The notes: generated from the sequence alone by a model not told the origin. 64,000 bases of DNA from Pedobacter cryophilus (GCF_005116455.1 NZ_SWBP01000002.1:186001-250000); one strand, 5' to 3'. Positions 46,090 through 54,303 are shown, counted from the stretch's first letter. Made by a program: numbers and translations.

Positions 46090-46139
46090 ATATAATTTAC
46101 GCTATGAACTTTAAACCTATAACTCATAACTGAATAACC

Positions 46140-46547
46140 ATGCAATACTTTTTAGTAAAATCAGAACCCTTTAAATACAGTTGGGATAAATTTAATCAAG
46201 ACGGTCGCACTTTTTGGGATGGGGTAAGAAATTACCAAGCTCGTAATAACCTAAAAGAAATGAAGGAAGGCGATTTAGTGCTTTTTTACCATAGCAATGA
46301 AGGTAAAAATGTGGTAGGCGTTGCTAAGGTGGTGAAAGAGTTTTATCAAGATCCAACCACTGAAGATAAAAATTGGGTGGTGGTAGATTTAGTTCCGGTA
46401 GAAACTTTGAAAAATCCGGTGAGTTTAGAAACTATCAAAAAAGATGAAAGACTTATTGATATTGCTTTGGTAAGGCAAGGCCGATTATCTGTAATGCAGC
46501 TTAAACAAGCAGAATTTGATAGGATTTTAGAATTGGGCGCTGGATAA
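46140..46547 (+). CDS. EVE domain protein
   Basis: The 135-residue protein is a single EVE domain, a PUA-like fold thought to bind modified nucleobases in RNA or DNA. Typical segments are the start YFLVKSEPFKYSWDKF, DGVRNYQARNNLKEMKEGDLVLFYHSNEGKNVVGVAKV, the PVE near 81, and the ending LSVMQLKQAEFDRIL. It is the short stand-alone form found in many bacteria as a core gene. It lies 50 bp after holA, with a word-like repeat in the gap, and may share its transcript. Confidence 0.93.
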   Translation: MQYFLVKSEPFKYSWDKFNQDGRTFWDGVRNYQARNNLKEMKEGDLVLFYHSNEGKNVVGVAKVVKEFYQDPTTEDKNWVVVDLVPVETLKNPVSLETIKKDERLIDIALVRQGRLSVMQLKQAEFDRILELGAG

Positions 46548-46572
46548 CCACAACAAAAAATACAAGAATCCG

Positions 46573-46594
46573 AGGTCTGTGTCCTCACAGACCT
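46573..46594. repeat. Perfect 9-bp hairpin after the EVE gene
   Basis: AGGTCTGTG and CACAGACCT are exact complements around TCCT. No T-run follows, so it is a weak terminator at best; its G+C content stands out and it may be a small dispersed palindrome. Confidence 0.5.
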
Positions 46595-46609
46595 TAATCA
46601 TATAATCCA

Positions 46610-46999
46610 ATGAAAAACTACTTTTTATTAATCATCATCATCGGATTTGCATCCTGTCAATCCGAAATTAAGCAAGAAGATTTAATTGGAAAGTGGAAAT
46701 ACATCAAATATGAAGCGGTCAATAAACCTTCAGATGTATCTTCATCTGATCTAATTGATGAACAACAACCCTATATTGTTTTTCAAAAAGAGGGCAAAGC
46801 CGAGATTTACTCTAGTGGAAAAATATTGTCAAAAGGAACGTTCTTTATAGAAAATCAAATCATTAGATATGAGGAAGTTTTGGAAGGGAATGTCAAAAGA
46901 AAAATCGCGTTTTTGATTAAGGAATTAAACCAAAATCAACTGGTTTTTGAAACCATGGATGCCGAACCCAAACGCATTACTGCCGAGAAAATAAAATAA
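46610..46999 (+). CDS. Lipocalin-like lipoprotein of unknown function
   Basis: The 129-residue product has a short signal peptide with lipobox GFASC. It then has QEDLIGKWKYIKYEAVN, the opening typical of lipocalin-like domains in Bacteroidetes, followed by beta-type alternation to the end (YIVFQKEGKAEIYSSGK, TFFIENQIIRYEEV). Ligand and function are unknown. The gene ends just before the large repeat array. Confidence 0.7.
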   Translation: MKNYFLLIIIIGFASCQSEIKQEDLIGKWKYIKYEAVNKPSDVSSSDLIDEQQPYIVFQKEGKAEIYSSGKILSKGTFFIENQIIRYEEVLEGNVKRKIAFLIKELNQNQLVFETMDAEPKRITAEKIK

Positions 47000-47022
47000 T
47001 CCGATAATAAGGTATCCTCAAA

Positions 47023-48003
47023 GCTTCGTGAAAATTGGTGCAATTCGTGGCAAAAAAAGAGAAAAAGAATGCCACGAATACACGAATGAAAACGAATCTG
47101 ACGTGGCTAAAATAGCTGTATAATTCTATAAAGTAATCGCCAAAGCTTCGTGGAAATTTGTGCAATTCGTGGCAAAAAAAGAAAAAATGAATGCCACGAA
47201 TACACGAATGAAAACGAATCTGACGTGGCTAAAATAGCTGTATAATTCTATAAGTAATCGCCACAGCTTCGTGGAAATTGGTGCAATTCATGGCTAAAAA
47301 AGAAAAAAGAATGCCACGAATACACGAATGAAAACGAATCTGACGTGGTTAAAGCAGATGAATTATCGCCACAGCTTCGTGAAAATTTGTGCAATTCGTG
47401 GCTAAAAAGAAAAAAAGAATGCCACGAATACACGAATGAAAACGAATCTGACGTGGTTAAAGCAGATGAATTATCGCCACAGCTTCGTGAAAATTTGTGC
47501 AATTCGTGGCTAAAAAAGAAAAAAGAATGCCACGAATACACGAATGAAAACGAATCTGACGTGGTTAAAGCAGATGAATTATCGCCGCAGCTTCGTGAAA
47601 ATTTGTGCAATTCGTGGCAAAAAAAGAAAAAATGAATGCCACGAATACACGAATGAAAACGAATCTAACGTGGCTAAAATAGCTGTATAATTCTATAAGT
47701 AATCGCCGCAGCTTCGTGAAAATTGTTGCAATTCGTGGCAAAAAAAGAAAAAATGAATGCCACGAACACACGAATGAAAACGAATCTGACGTGGTTAAAG
47801 CAGATGAATTATCGCCGCAGCTTCGTGAAAATTTGTGCAATTCGTGGCTAAAAAGAAAAAAAGAATGCCACGAATACACGAATGAAAACGAATGCGCTGT
47901 GGCTAAAACAAAATCATTATCGCCACAGCTTCGTGAAAATTAGTGCAATTTGTGGCAAAGTAATGGCCACAGCTTCGTGAAAATTAGTGCAATTCGTGGC
48001 TAA
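47023..48003. repeat. Array of 108-bp and 121-bp palindromic repeats
   Basis: Ten copies of GCTTCGTG mark unit starts at 47023, 47145, 47266, 47374, 47482, 47590, 47711, 47820, 47928 and 47972. Spacings are 122, 121, 108, 108, 108, 121, 109, 108 and 44. Each unit has AATTCGTGGC, an A-rich 18-nt loop, GCCACGAAT, then CACGAATGAAAACGAAT, so it folds into a long imperfect hairpin. Two tail types occur: a long one with AATAGCTGTATAATTC (units 1, 2, 6) and a short one with AAAGCAGATGAATTATC (units 3-5, 7); unit 8 has a third tail. The spacer from 47000 to 48086 has no gene. Confidence 0.92.
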
Positions 48004-48086
48004 AAAACACGCCCTCAAATAATAAAAAACATTATAATTTAATATTTAAGCCTGCTATTTATAATTTAGAGCTTTATTATTGAATT

Positions 48087-49121
48087 TTGAAAAAACCTAT
48101 TCTCGTTATCAAATTTGGAACTGCAGCCATTACCACGCCAACTCACGAGCTGGACGAAAGCGTAATTGCATCAATTGCACAACAAGTTGCCGCTTTAAAT
48201 CACCATTATAATATTGTTTTGGTTTCGTCTGGGGCAGTAGCCGCAGGTAAGAAAAAGCTAAAAAACTATAGCGGTACTTTAAGTGAAAGAAAAGCTGCTG
48301 CGGCTATTGGTAATCCTATTTTACTACAAACTTATGCTCATTATTTTGCTCCTTATGATATTTCTATAGCGCAAAGTTTGTGCGAAAGACATCATTTTTC
48401 TAACCGGACACAGTTTTTACAGCTCAAAAAAACTTACGAAGAATTGTGGAACAATCAAATTATTCCGGTAGCAAATGAGAATGATGTGGTGAGTAATTTA
48501 GAATTAAAGTTTTCTGATAATGATGAGTTGGCCACCTTAATTGCCATAGGTTTTGGTGCCGATTTAATTTTGTATAGCACTTCAGTTCCTGGCGTTTTAG
48601 ATGATAAAGGCATACTGATTAAAGAATTAAAAGTAATTGATAAGGAAGCTTTGTCTTTGGCTAAGAAGGAAAAATCAGCGGTAGGTTTAGGCGGCATGAC
48701 TTCAAAACTCACCTTTGCTAGGTTAGCCACCCAAATGGGAATTAAAGCAGTAATATTTGGCGGAAGAACAGAAAACGGAATATTAAAAGCCGTTAAAGGA
48801 GAAACAGGAACTATTTGTATGCCTCAAAGCAGCAATATTTCTGCCCGTAACAAATGGTTAGCTAGTGGAAGCTTGGTGCGTGGACAAATACAAGTAGATG
48901 AAGGCGCCAGCAAAGCTTTACAAAAAAGGCATAGCTTATTAGCCGTTGGCATGGTTAAAATCATCAGAGATTTTGAAGCAGGAGAAGTTTTTGAAATTGT
49001 TGATTCAGAAAATCAAACCATCGCGGTAGCAAAATCTAAAATAGACTCTTTAAGTCTTAAAAAACTCACCAATAAGCAAAATATAGAGATTGCTCACGCA
49101 GATGACATCGTTTTGATCTAA
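48087..49121 (+). CDS. proB: Glutamate 5-kinase
   Basis: ProB phosphorylates glutamate to gamma-glutamyl phosphate in the first step of proline synthesis. The 344-residue protein has the amino-acid-kinase domain: VIKFGTAAITTP, NHHYNIVLVSSGAVAAGKK, IIPVANENDVVSN, KFSDNDELATLIA, and KSAVGLGGMTSKLTFARLA. A C-terminal PUA domain follows (about 255-344, KWLASGSLVRGQIQVDEGA). The start is a TTG: KKPILVIKFG is the family N-terminus and no ATG lies before it. proA follows after 4 bp. The operon starts 84 bp after the end of the repeat array. Confidence 0.95.
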   Translation: MKKPILVIKFGTAAITTPTHELDESVIASIAQQVAALNHHYNIVLVSSGAVAAGKKKLKNYSGTLSERKAAAAIGNPILLQTYAHYFAPYDISIAQSLCERHHFSNRTQFLQLKKTYEELWNNQIIPVANENDVVSNLELKFSDNDELATLIAIGFGADLILYSTSVPGVLDDKGILIKELKVIDKEALSLAKKEKSAVGLGGMTSKLTFARLATQMGIKAVIFGGRTENGILKAVKGETGTICMPQSSNISARNKWLASGSLVRGQIQVDEGASKALQKRHSLLAVGMVKIIRDFEAGEVFEIVDSENQTIAVAKSKIDSLSLKKLTNKQNIEIAHADDIVLI

Positions 49122-49125
49122 AAAA

Positions 49126-50376
49126 ATGGAGAATATTACCCAATTATTAAAAAATGCAGTTGAGGCCACTACGCAAATCAAAATATTGTCGGCCGAAAAA
49201 AAGCAGCAGGTTTTAGAGCAACTAGCACAAGAGATTGATAATAATATAGCATCTATTATATCAGAAAATAAAAAAGATTTAGATAGGATGGCAGATGATG
49301 ATCCTAAAAAAGATCGTTTGCTATTAAATGAAGATAGGATAAAAGGACTGGCGCAAAGCATTATAGATGTTTCCAAATTAGATGATCCAACAGGGAAAGT
49401 CATTTCAGAAACTCATTTAGACAATGGCTTATTCATCCAAAAGAAAACCGTTGCTTTAGGTGTGGTGGGTGTAATTTATGAATCTCGCCCAAATGTAACT
49501 ATAGATGTGGCCGCACTTTGCATCAGATCTGGAAACGTATGCTTGTTAAGAGGCGGCTCGGATGCCGAAGCGACCAACCTTTGTTTGGTAAATATCATTC
49601 AAAAAGTATTGGTGGGGTTTAATTTGAATCCTAATATTGTGCAACTTTTACCAACCGATAGAAAGCATGTAGAAGAATTGCTTACCGCCGATAAATACGT
49701 GGATATTTTGATTCCAAGAGGCTCGCAACAGCTCATAGAATTTGTGAGAAAAAACGCTAAAGTGCCGGTGATAGAAACCGGAGCAGGCGTTTGCCATACT
49801 TATGTAGAGGCTACTGCAAATTTAGAAAACGCTGCAAAAATTATTTGCAACGCCAAAGTTTCTCGTCCTTCGGTTTGTAATGCTTTAGATACAGTATTAA
49901 TAGATCAATCTATTTTGGTAAGTTTAATTCCGCTGATGGCTAAGAGTTTAGCAGATTACGAGGTAGAAATTTTTGCTGATGAGCAAGCTTTTGAATTGCT
50001 AAAAAAGGCAAACTATCCTTATTTGGTAAAAGCAGCGCCAGCAGATTTTGGCCGAGAGTTTTTAGCTTTAAAGTGTTCGGTAAAAGTGGTGAATAATTTA
50101 GAAGCAGCTTTGGTGCATATTAAAGAATATTCCTCTAAACATTCGGAGGCCATTATTTCTGAAGATGCAGCTCAAATAGAAAAGTTTTTAAACGAAGTAG
50201 ATGCCGCAGCAGTTTACGCCAATGCATCTACCCGTTTTACAGATGGAGGTGTTTTTGGTTTAGGAGCCGAAATTGGAATCTCCACTCAAAAATTACATGC
50301 CCGAGGGCCATTTGCTTTAGAAAAATTAGTGACCGAAAAATGGATAGTTAAGGGAAGTGGACAGGTGAGGGGATAA
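49126..50376 (+). CDS. proA: Gamma-glutamyl phosphate reductase
   Basis: ProA reduces gamma-glutamyl phosphate with NADPH to glutamate semialdehyde, the second step of proline synthesis. The 416-residue enzyme is of the aldehyde dehydrogenase superfamily. Its motifs are VALGVVGVIYESRPNVTIDVAALCIRSGN, LLRGGSDAEATN, RGSQQLIEFVRKNAKVPVIETGAGVCHTYV, and the catalytic Cys in NAKVSRPSVCNALDTVL. The ending with GAEIGISTQKLHARGPFALEKLVTEKW is also typical. It is complete and forms a two-gene operon with proB. Confidence 0.97.
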   Translation: MENITQLLKNAVEATTQIKILSAEKKQQVLEQLAQEIDNNIASIISENKKDLDRMADDDPKKDRLLLNEDRIKGLAQSIIDVSKLDDPTGKVISETHLDNGLFIQKKTVALGVVGVIYESRPNVTIDVAALCIRSGNVCLLRGGSDAEATNLCLVNIIQKVLVGFNLNPNIVQLLPTDRKHVEELLTADKYVDILIPRGSQQLIEFVRKNAKVPVIETGAGVCHTYVEATANLENAAKIICNAKVSRPSVCNALDTVLIDQSILVSLIPLMAKSLADYEVEIFADEQAFELLKKANYPYLVKAAPADFGREFLALKCSVKVVNNLEAALVHIKEYSSKHSEAIISEDAAQIEKFLNEVDAAAVYANASTRFTDGGVFGLGAEIGISTQKLHARGPFALEKLVTEKWIVKGSGQVRG

Positions 50377-50382
50377 GTTGTA

Positions 50383-50424
50383 GGTTGTAAGTTGAAAGTT
50401 TTAGGTTATAAGTTTTAAGTTAAA
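50383..50424. repeat. Word-like repeat after proA
   Basis: GTTGTAGGTTGTAAGTTGAA is followed by AGTTTTAGGTTATAAGTTTT. The word AGTTGAAAGTTTTAGGTT is identical to the minus strand of 39279-39317. Confidence 0.6.
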
Positions 50425-50445
50425 AGAGATATAAATCATCAAAAT

Positions 50446-51516
50446 ATGCGTGTGGGTAACATTAAATTTATTTTAACTGCGGTTATTTTTTTTATTTCTT
50501 GCTCGCAGGCAGAATCTCAAAAAGTGAATTCTGAGGCTTATTTAGCCAGTAATTCAAAAAAAGGGGAAACAAAATATGCAGCCTCCTCAAAAATAAACGG
50601 GGTTAATTTTGTAGCGCCTTCCAGAGCTATAGACAACACCTGGACAAATGGTTTAAAACAAATAAACTCTTCTTGGGTGGCTTTTGTGCCTTATGCTTTT
50701 AGTAAAGTAGGTTTGGCAAATGTAAATTATGAGCCAGATAGACAGTATTGGGGCGAATCTGTAGAAGGTGTAAGAGTAAACATTAAGCAAGCACATGAAG
50801 CAGGTTTAAAAGTAATGCTTAAACCTCAAGTTTGGATGCAACGAGGTTGGATTGGCGATTTTGATTTAAGTACCGAAGAAGAATGGAAAACCTGGGAAAC
50901 CGATTATAAAAGATACATCATGTATTTTGTGAAAGTGGCTGCCGAAGAAAGTGCTGAAATGATTTGCATTGGCACCGAATATAGAAATGCCGCTAAAAAA
51001 CGCCCCGATTTTTGGTTGGCTTTAATTAAAGATATCAGAAGCCAGTATAAAGGGCAATTAACTTATTGTGCCAATTGGGACGATTACGAACAAGTTACCT
51101 TTTGGAAAGAATTAGATTTTGTAGGTATGAGCGGTTATTTCCCATTATCCGAAGCTCAAAATCCATCTGTCTCAGATTTGCAAAAGAATTGGAAACCCAT
51201 TAAAGACAAACTAAAAAAGTACAGCAATAAAATAGGCAAACCCGTTTTGTTTACCGAATATGGCTACCGCAGTATGGAACAACCCGCTTGGCGCTCATGG
51301 GAAAAGGAAAACCAACCGGTAGTCACCAATCATGATGCGCAAGCCACCGCTTACGAAGCATTATTTAAAACCTTTTGGCAAGAAAACTGGTTTGCAGGCG
51401 GCTTTGCTTGGAAATGGTACACTTCTTTCCGCCGAATGGACCCCACCAATAACAACGATTGGACTCCACAAAACAAAAAAGCCCAAGAAGTAATGAAAGC
51501 TTTTTATGGGAAGTAG
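50446..51516 (+). CDS. GH113-like glycoside hydrolase lipoprotein
   Basis: The 356-residue protein has a signal peptide with lipobox FISC and a TIM-barrel domain of the GTA_TIM/GH113-like type. It includes INGVNFVAPSR, WVAFVPYAF, GVRVNIKQAHEAGLKVMLKPQVW, and the putative acid/base Glu in MICIGTEYRNA. The putative nucleophile Glu is in KPVLFTEYGYRS, with FAGGFAWKWY near the end. GH113 enzymes known so far are beta-mannanases, but many members of this lipoprotein group are uncharacterised. It is not near the PUL and has no transporter partner, so the substrate may be a cell-surface or environmental mannan-like glycan; this is inference. Confidence 0.8.
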   Translation: MRVGNIKFILTAVIFFISCSQAESQKVNSEAYLASNSKKGETKYAASSKINGVNFVAPSRAIDNTWTNGLKQINSSWVAFVPYAFSKVGLANVNYEPDRQYWGESVEGVRVNIKQAHEAGLKVMLKPQVWMQRGWIGDFDLSTEEEWKTWETDYKRYIMYFVKVAAEESAEMICIGTEYRNAAKKRPDFWLALIKDIRSQYKGQLTYCANWDDYEQVTFWKELDFVGMSGYFPLSEAQNPSVSDLQKNWKPIKDKLKKYSNKIGKPVLFTEYGYRSMEQPAWRSWEKENQPVVTNHDAQATAYEALFKTFWQENWFAGGFAWKWYTSFRRMDPTNNNDWTPQNKKAQEVMKAFYGK

Positions 51517-51521
51517 TTTTT

Positions 51522-51608
51522 GGGCGTTTAAACACGCTATCCGCTTTATCTTTTTGCAGAAAAAGCAAAAAGGATGTCGCTCCTATCGTTAACGCAAACA
51601 ATAGGAGC
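51522..51608. repeat. Dispersed palindromic repeat, copy 2
   Basis: Reverse-complement counterpart of 594-673: GGGCGTTT ... CGCT-TCCGCTTTATCTTTTTG ... AAAAAGGATGTCGCT ... CGTTAACGC. A further hairpin, GCTCCTAT (51579-51586) with ATAGGAGC (51601-51608), closes it. It starts 6 bp after the stop of the GH113-like gene. Confidence 0.65.
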
Positions 51609-51803
51609 ATAGTAAAAAAGCACCAGATGATGAACAGCAATGCTTTAAATTATGATGAATTAAGGGATTGTTGGAAATAGATTTATTACAATTAATATAA
51701 AGAACAAGTCAGACTTTAGTACAAGTCCATGAAACTAAGATTTGAGTTATTTGGGGGTTTATTGCGTTTGGAAAGAATGTCGTAATACTATTTCCGGACG
51801 CAG

Positions 51804-51857
51804 TCCTCGGTTTTCAAAAAGCATTTAAGTGACCTTAGCGGAACACTTAAACGAGGA
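51804..51857. other. Nested hairpin element with CTTAGCGG loop, copy 1
   Basis: An outer stem TCCTCG/CGAGGA (51804-51809, 51852-51857) encloses an inner stem TTTAAGTG/CACTTAAA (51824-51831, 51844-51851) whose 12-nt loop contains CTTAGCGG. The spacer 51517-51913 holds no supported gene. A similar element lies at 52467-52513. Confidence 0.5.
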
Positions 51858-51913
51858 GGGGATGCAGGTCTAAAGTCTGTATATAATTGGACACCAAAAT
51901 CAGCACATTAATT

Positions 51914-52354
51914 ATGAAAAAAATTAAACTGAAAATCGTATTTATTTTATTGGTGGGATTGGTAACTTCTTGTGGGACTTTAGGTCATCTTAAATTTTAC
52001 CATTATGATGCTTCAAAATATGAAGTAGAGAAAGATTTATTGGAGGTGATAAAAAGCCATACAGATGCTATCCCTTTAAAATGGAAAAAAAATGCAGTAG
52101 GCATGGATTTTTTAGATGAAAAATTTATATACTTTAAAAATGCTCCAGAGGAAATACTTCGAATCGGTTTTACAGGAGACTCAATTCAATGGAAAAGCCA
52201 CACTAGTTCTAAGTTAGCTTTGGTAGGTGTATTTCGAGGAAATGAATGGCTTTTTGAAAAAGATATGAGTGCATCAGAAAAAGAACGACTACAAAAGCGA
52301 TTAGAAACAGAAATTTTATCAAAGATGCGCCACTCATACAAAAAGGAAGAATAA
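51914..52354 (+). CDS. Small lipoprotein of unknown function
   Basis: The start is ATG 51914 (MKKIKLKIVFILLVGLVTSC), which gives a normal lipoprotein signal with lipobox LVTSC; a TTG 27 bp upstream is less likely. The 146-residue product has a mixed alpha/beta character, with repeated aromatic residues (GHLKFYHYDASKYEVEKDLL) and a helical C-terminus rich in Lys and Glu (SASEKERLQKRLETEIL). No family was recognised. It is isolated between repeat elements. Confidence 0.65.
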   Translation: MKKIKLKIVFILLVGLVTSCGTLGHLKFYHYDASKYEVEKDLLEVIKSHTDAIPLKWKKNAVGMDFLDEKFIYFKNAPEEILRIGFTGDSIQWKSHTSSKLALVGVFRGNEWLFEKDMSASEKERLQKRLETEILSKMRHSYKKEE

Positions 52355-52652
52355 CAGCTGTAGTTTAATGCAAGAATAAAGCATGTAAAGCTTCTTATGT
52401 TTAGTTAGAAATAAAATAGAAGCCCTCTTTTGGAGGATTAAAAAAGGAAGAATCCCCCCAAACTGGTTTAAGTCTTAGCGGGTAAAGGCAAGAAGGGGAT
52501 GGGTTGACTTAAATCTCAATAGCAGCACAAGCGTAGACAAAATGAGAGAGCCCAGTCCTAAAAAAAAAGGTTTTTTTATACCAAAAATAACAGCAAAAAG
52601 TACAAAGAAGTGCTAAGCTTCGCACTGTTTGGTGCATGTTATAAACAAGCTA
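52355..52652. other. Repeat-containing, gene-free region
   Basis: These 298 bp have no supported gene. TTTAAGTC (52467-52474) and GACTTAAA (52506-52513) enclose CTTAGCGGG and AGAAGGGGATGGG, words that also occur in and just after the element at 51804-51857. This marks a second, diverged copy. Confidence 0.5.
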
Positions 52653-52847
52653 TTACAAAGCATTGAGTTTAGCCGCCTTGATGAGTCCATCCAAAGCGTA
52701 AAAGATATTTTCCTTGTCGTTTTCAGGCAGCTTATCAATATCTTCCAAACGTTTAATGGTCTTTTTATCCAGTTCCAGATCAGACTTACCGACCAGGAAA
52801 TCTAAAGACACCTCCAAAGCATCCGCCATCCTTACCACCCCATTCTG
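52653..52847 (-). pseudogene. C-terminal remnant of an XRE-type regulator
   Basis: The frame encodes QNGVVRMADALEVSLDFLVGKSDLELDKKTIKRLEDIDKLPENDKENIFYALDGLIKAAKLN in part. This is the end of an XRE helix-turn-helix (ADALEVSLDFLVGK is the usual fifth helix) plus the C-terminal dimer helix of small regulators. The first four helices are missing: just upstream on the minus strand the frame enters a palindromic element (52848-52890) and meets a stop. The nearest start codons (GTG, ATG) would give a protein without a DNA-binding helix. It is best read as a truncated pseudogene. Confidence 0.75.
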
Positions 52848-52890
52848 TCCGTAGTCTGTCGGGTGGGGAAGAAGCGTAAGGGACTACGGA
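52848..52890. repeat. Palindromic element that truncates the XRE remnant
   Basis: TCCGTAGTC (52848-52856) and GACTACGGA (52882-52890) are exact complements around a 25-nt G-rich loop (GTCGGGTGGGGAAGAAGCG). The XRE homology ends where this element begins, which suggests insertion or a recombination scar. Confidence 0.65.
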
Positions 52891-52964
52891 TTGGTTAATA
52901 GAAAAGAGTCTCCAGACTCGTCTAAAGTAATAACTCAATTAAACATACGGTGTAAACTTTTTTA

Positions 52965-52997
52965 ATATAGAATCTCCAAAAGAGATTCTATATTTTT
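52965..52997 (+). terminator. Strong hairpin with T-tail
   Basis: ATATAGAATCTC (52965-52976) pairs perfectly with GAGATTCTATAT (52982-52993) around CAAAA, and TTTT follows on the plus strand. It ends a few bases before the stop of the leftward gene at 53003, so it probably stops transcripts from both sides; the flank on the minus strand is A-rich, not T-rich. Confidence 0.65.
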
Positions 52998-53002
52998 AAT
53001 AC

Positions 53003-53479
53003 CTAAAACTTTAACTTCAGCCCTACTCCATTAGCGCCTAAAGTGCTTTCTAAATCAATTTTGCGATAACTTGTTTTTTGTAAGCCTTGGTTATAAGTAG
53101 TAATGGCTGTCTTAGCATGTTTACCATAGGCTACAGAAAATGGAAGCGAAATAAGAGTAGCGCCTGCCCCAATACCAAAAAGTGCCCAATTCATTTTCGC
53201 ACCAGAAATTGCGGCTCCTAACGGATACCCAATAAAGAAACCACCTATAGAACCAAATATAGTAGCAGGAACAACATTCTTTTTTGCTTTTGTCATCGCT
53301 TCAAAAGCGATTGGGTTTGTTTTTGTGATTTCAAGTAATTGTTTAGGTTTCAATATTTTTCCATTTTGCAAATAGAGCGTACTCAAACTTTTTTTAATAG
53401 TAATGCTGTCTTGTGGTGTTTGCGCAAAAACAAAGTTTACGCATAGCAATAGTTTGAGGCTAAATAAAATTTTTTTCAT
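53003..53479 (-). CDS. Exported protein with Gly-rich membrane segments
   Basis: The 158-residue product has a signal peptide (to FVFAQ, about 20). A polar region follows, then two hydrophobic Gly-rich stretches (about 71-92, PATIFGSIGGFFIGYPLGAAISG; about 96-115, WALFGIGAGATLISLPFSVAYG) that resemble a glycine zipper. The C-terminus is polar. No known family was recognised. Similar proteins are often small membrane-inserted or surface proteins of Bacteroidetes. Confidence 0.6.
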   Translation of the reverse strand: MKKILFSLKLLLCVNFVFAQTPQDSITIKKSLSTLYLQNGKILKPKQLLEITKTNPIAFEAMTKAKKNVVPATIFGSIGGFFIGYPLGAAISGAKMNWALFGIGAGATLISLPFSVAYGKHAKTAITTYNQGLQKTSYRKIDLESTLGANGVGLKLKF

Positions 53480-53761
53480 AAGGTGAATTTTAAGATTAAT
53501 TTTTAAGCACCTAAAGTATCGCCTTTCTTTTAAATTTCAAAAATATCATGCAAATTTTGTGGTTTATTTTGTGTATTATTTAATTAGTTAGTTGTTATAT
53601 GTAAAGGGGCATAAATTTCAAATTGGTTGATGTTAAAATCAGTCAATTTTTTTTATTTTTGGGGCATTAAGTTTGCTAAAAACCGCTAAATTTGCAGCTT
53701 ATAAGCTATATTTAGATAGATTTTGAAAATAGTTATATAAGCTAATTGTTAAAACGCCAAC

Positions 53762-54220
53762 ATGTATTTCCAACAAATTATATTGATCTTATTTTTAGCT
53801 ATTCCTTCAATTAATATGGCAGAGGATAAGCGAGCGACTGAAGATCAAATTATTGGTAAATGGATGTCGACAGAGCAAAATTTAATGGTCCATGTGTATA
53901 AAAATGGCGATCAGTTTAAGGCTAAAATAATTTGGTTTGATGATGCCGATGACCGCAGCAAGCCCATGAACATCCGTCGTGATGAACATAATCCTGTTCA
54001 TAGCTTAAGAGCAAGAAAAATTTTGGGTTTAGACGTTTTAAAAGATTTGAAATTTAATGCCGATGAAAAACGGTGGGAAGATGGCGTAATTTACGATCCA
54101 AAATCGGGGAGGCATTGGAGTTCTGTAGTCTATTTTAATAATAATGGTTTATTAGAAGTTAAAGGCTATTGGAAGTTTGAGTTTTTATGTAAAACCATCA
54201 CTTTTAAAAAAGTAAGCTGA
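53762..54220 (+). CDS. DUF2147 domain protein
   Basis: The 152-residue protein has a weak N-terminal signal sequence (QQIILILFLAIPSINMA). The DUF2147 pattern follows: DQIIGKWMSTEQNLMVHVYKNGDQFKAKIIWFDD, then LRARKILGLDVLKDLKF, RWEDGVIYDPKSGRHWSSVVYF, and LEVKGYWKFEFLCKTITFKK at the end. DUF2147 proteins are periplasmic or surface beta-barrel-like proteins of unknown function. Structured sequence lies between this gene and the copper regulator downstream. Confidence 0.85.
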   Translation: MYFQQIILILFLAIPSINMAEDKRATEDQIIGKWMSTEQNLMVHVYKNGDQFKAKIIWFDDADDRSKPMNIRRDEHNPVHSLRARKILGLDVLKDLKFNADEKRWEDGVIYDPKSGRHWSSVVYFNNNGLLEVKGYWKFEFLCKTITFKKVS

Positions 54221-54267
54221 TCTATGCTTTTCTGGCAAAAAAAACGGCATAAAAAACCTATAAAAAC

Positions 54268-54303
54268 AGTTAAGCTCCAAACGGGGAGAATGGAGCTTAA
54301 ACT
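54268..54303 (+). terminator. Hairpin after the DUF2147 gene
   Basis: AGTTAAGCTCCA (54268-54279) pairs with TGGAGCTTAAACT (54291-54303) with one bulge around a G-rich loop. No T-run follows. Confidence 0.5.

Noticed and set aside
47248-47943. Open frames with 36-residue repeats on both strands through the repeat array
   Set aside because: They follow from the 108-bp unit being a multiple of three. Both strands are open in the same place, the peptides are low in information, no signal or start context fits, and the frame breaks at every 121-bp unit.
47023-48003. CRISPR array
   Set aside because: Repeats are over 100 bp and the spacers between hairpins are themselves repeated, with no unique spacers and no cas genes nearby.
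51459-51680. Open frame overlapping the end of the GH113-like gene and a repeat
   Set aside because: It begins inside the GH113-like gene in another frame and reads through the dispersed repeat; the composition is not protein-like.
51729-51785. Possible remnant of a larger gene (18 codons ending in a stop)
   Set aside because: The short peptide (MKLRFELFGGLLRLERMS) is too small to assign and no homologous continuation is visible in any frame.
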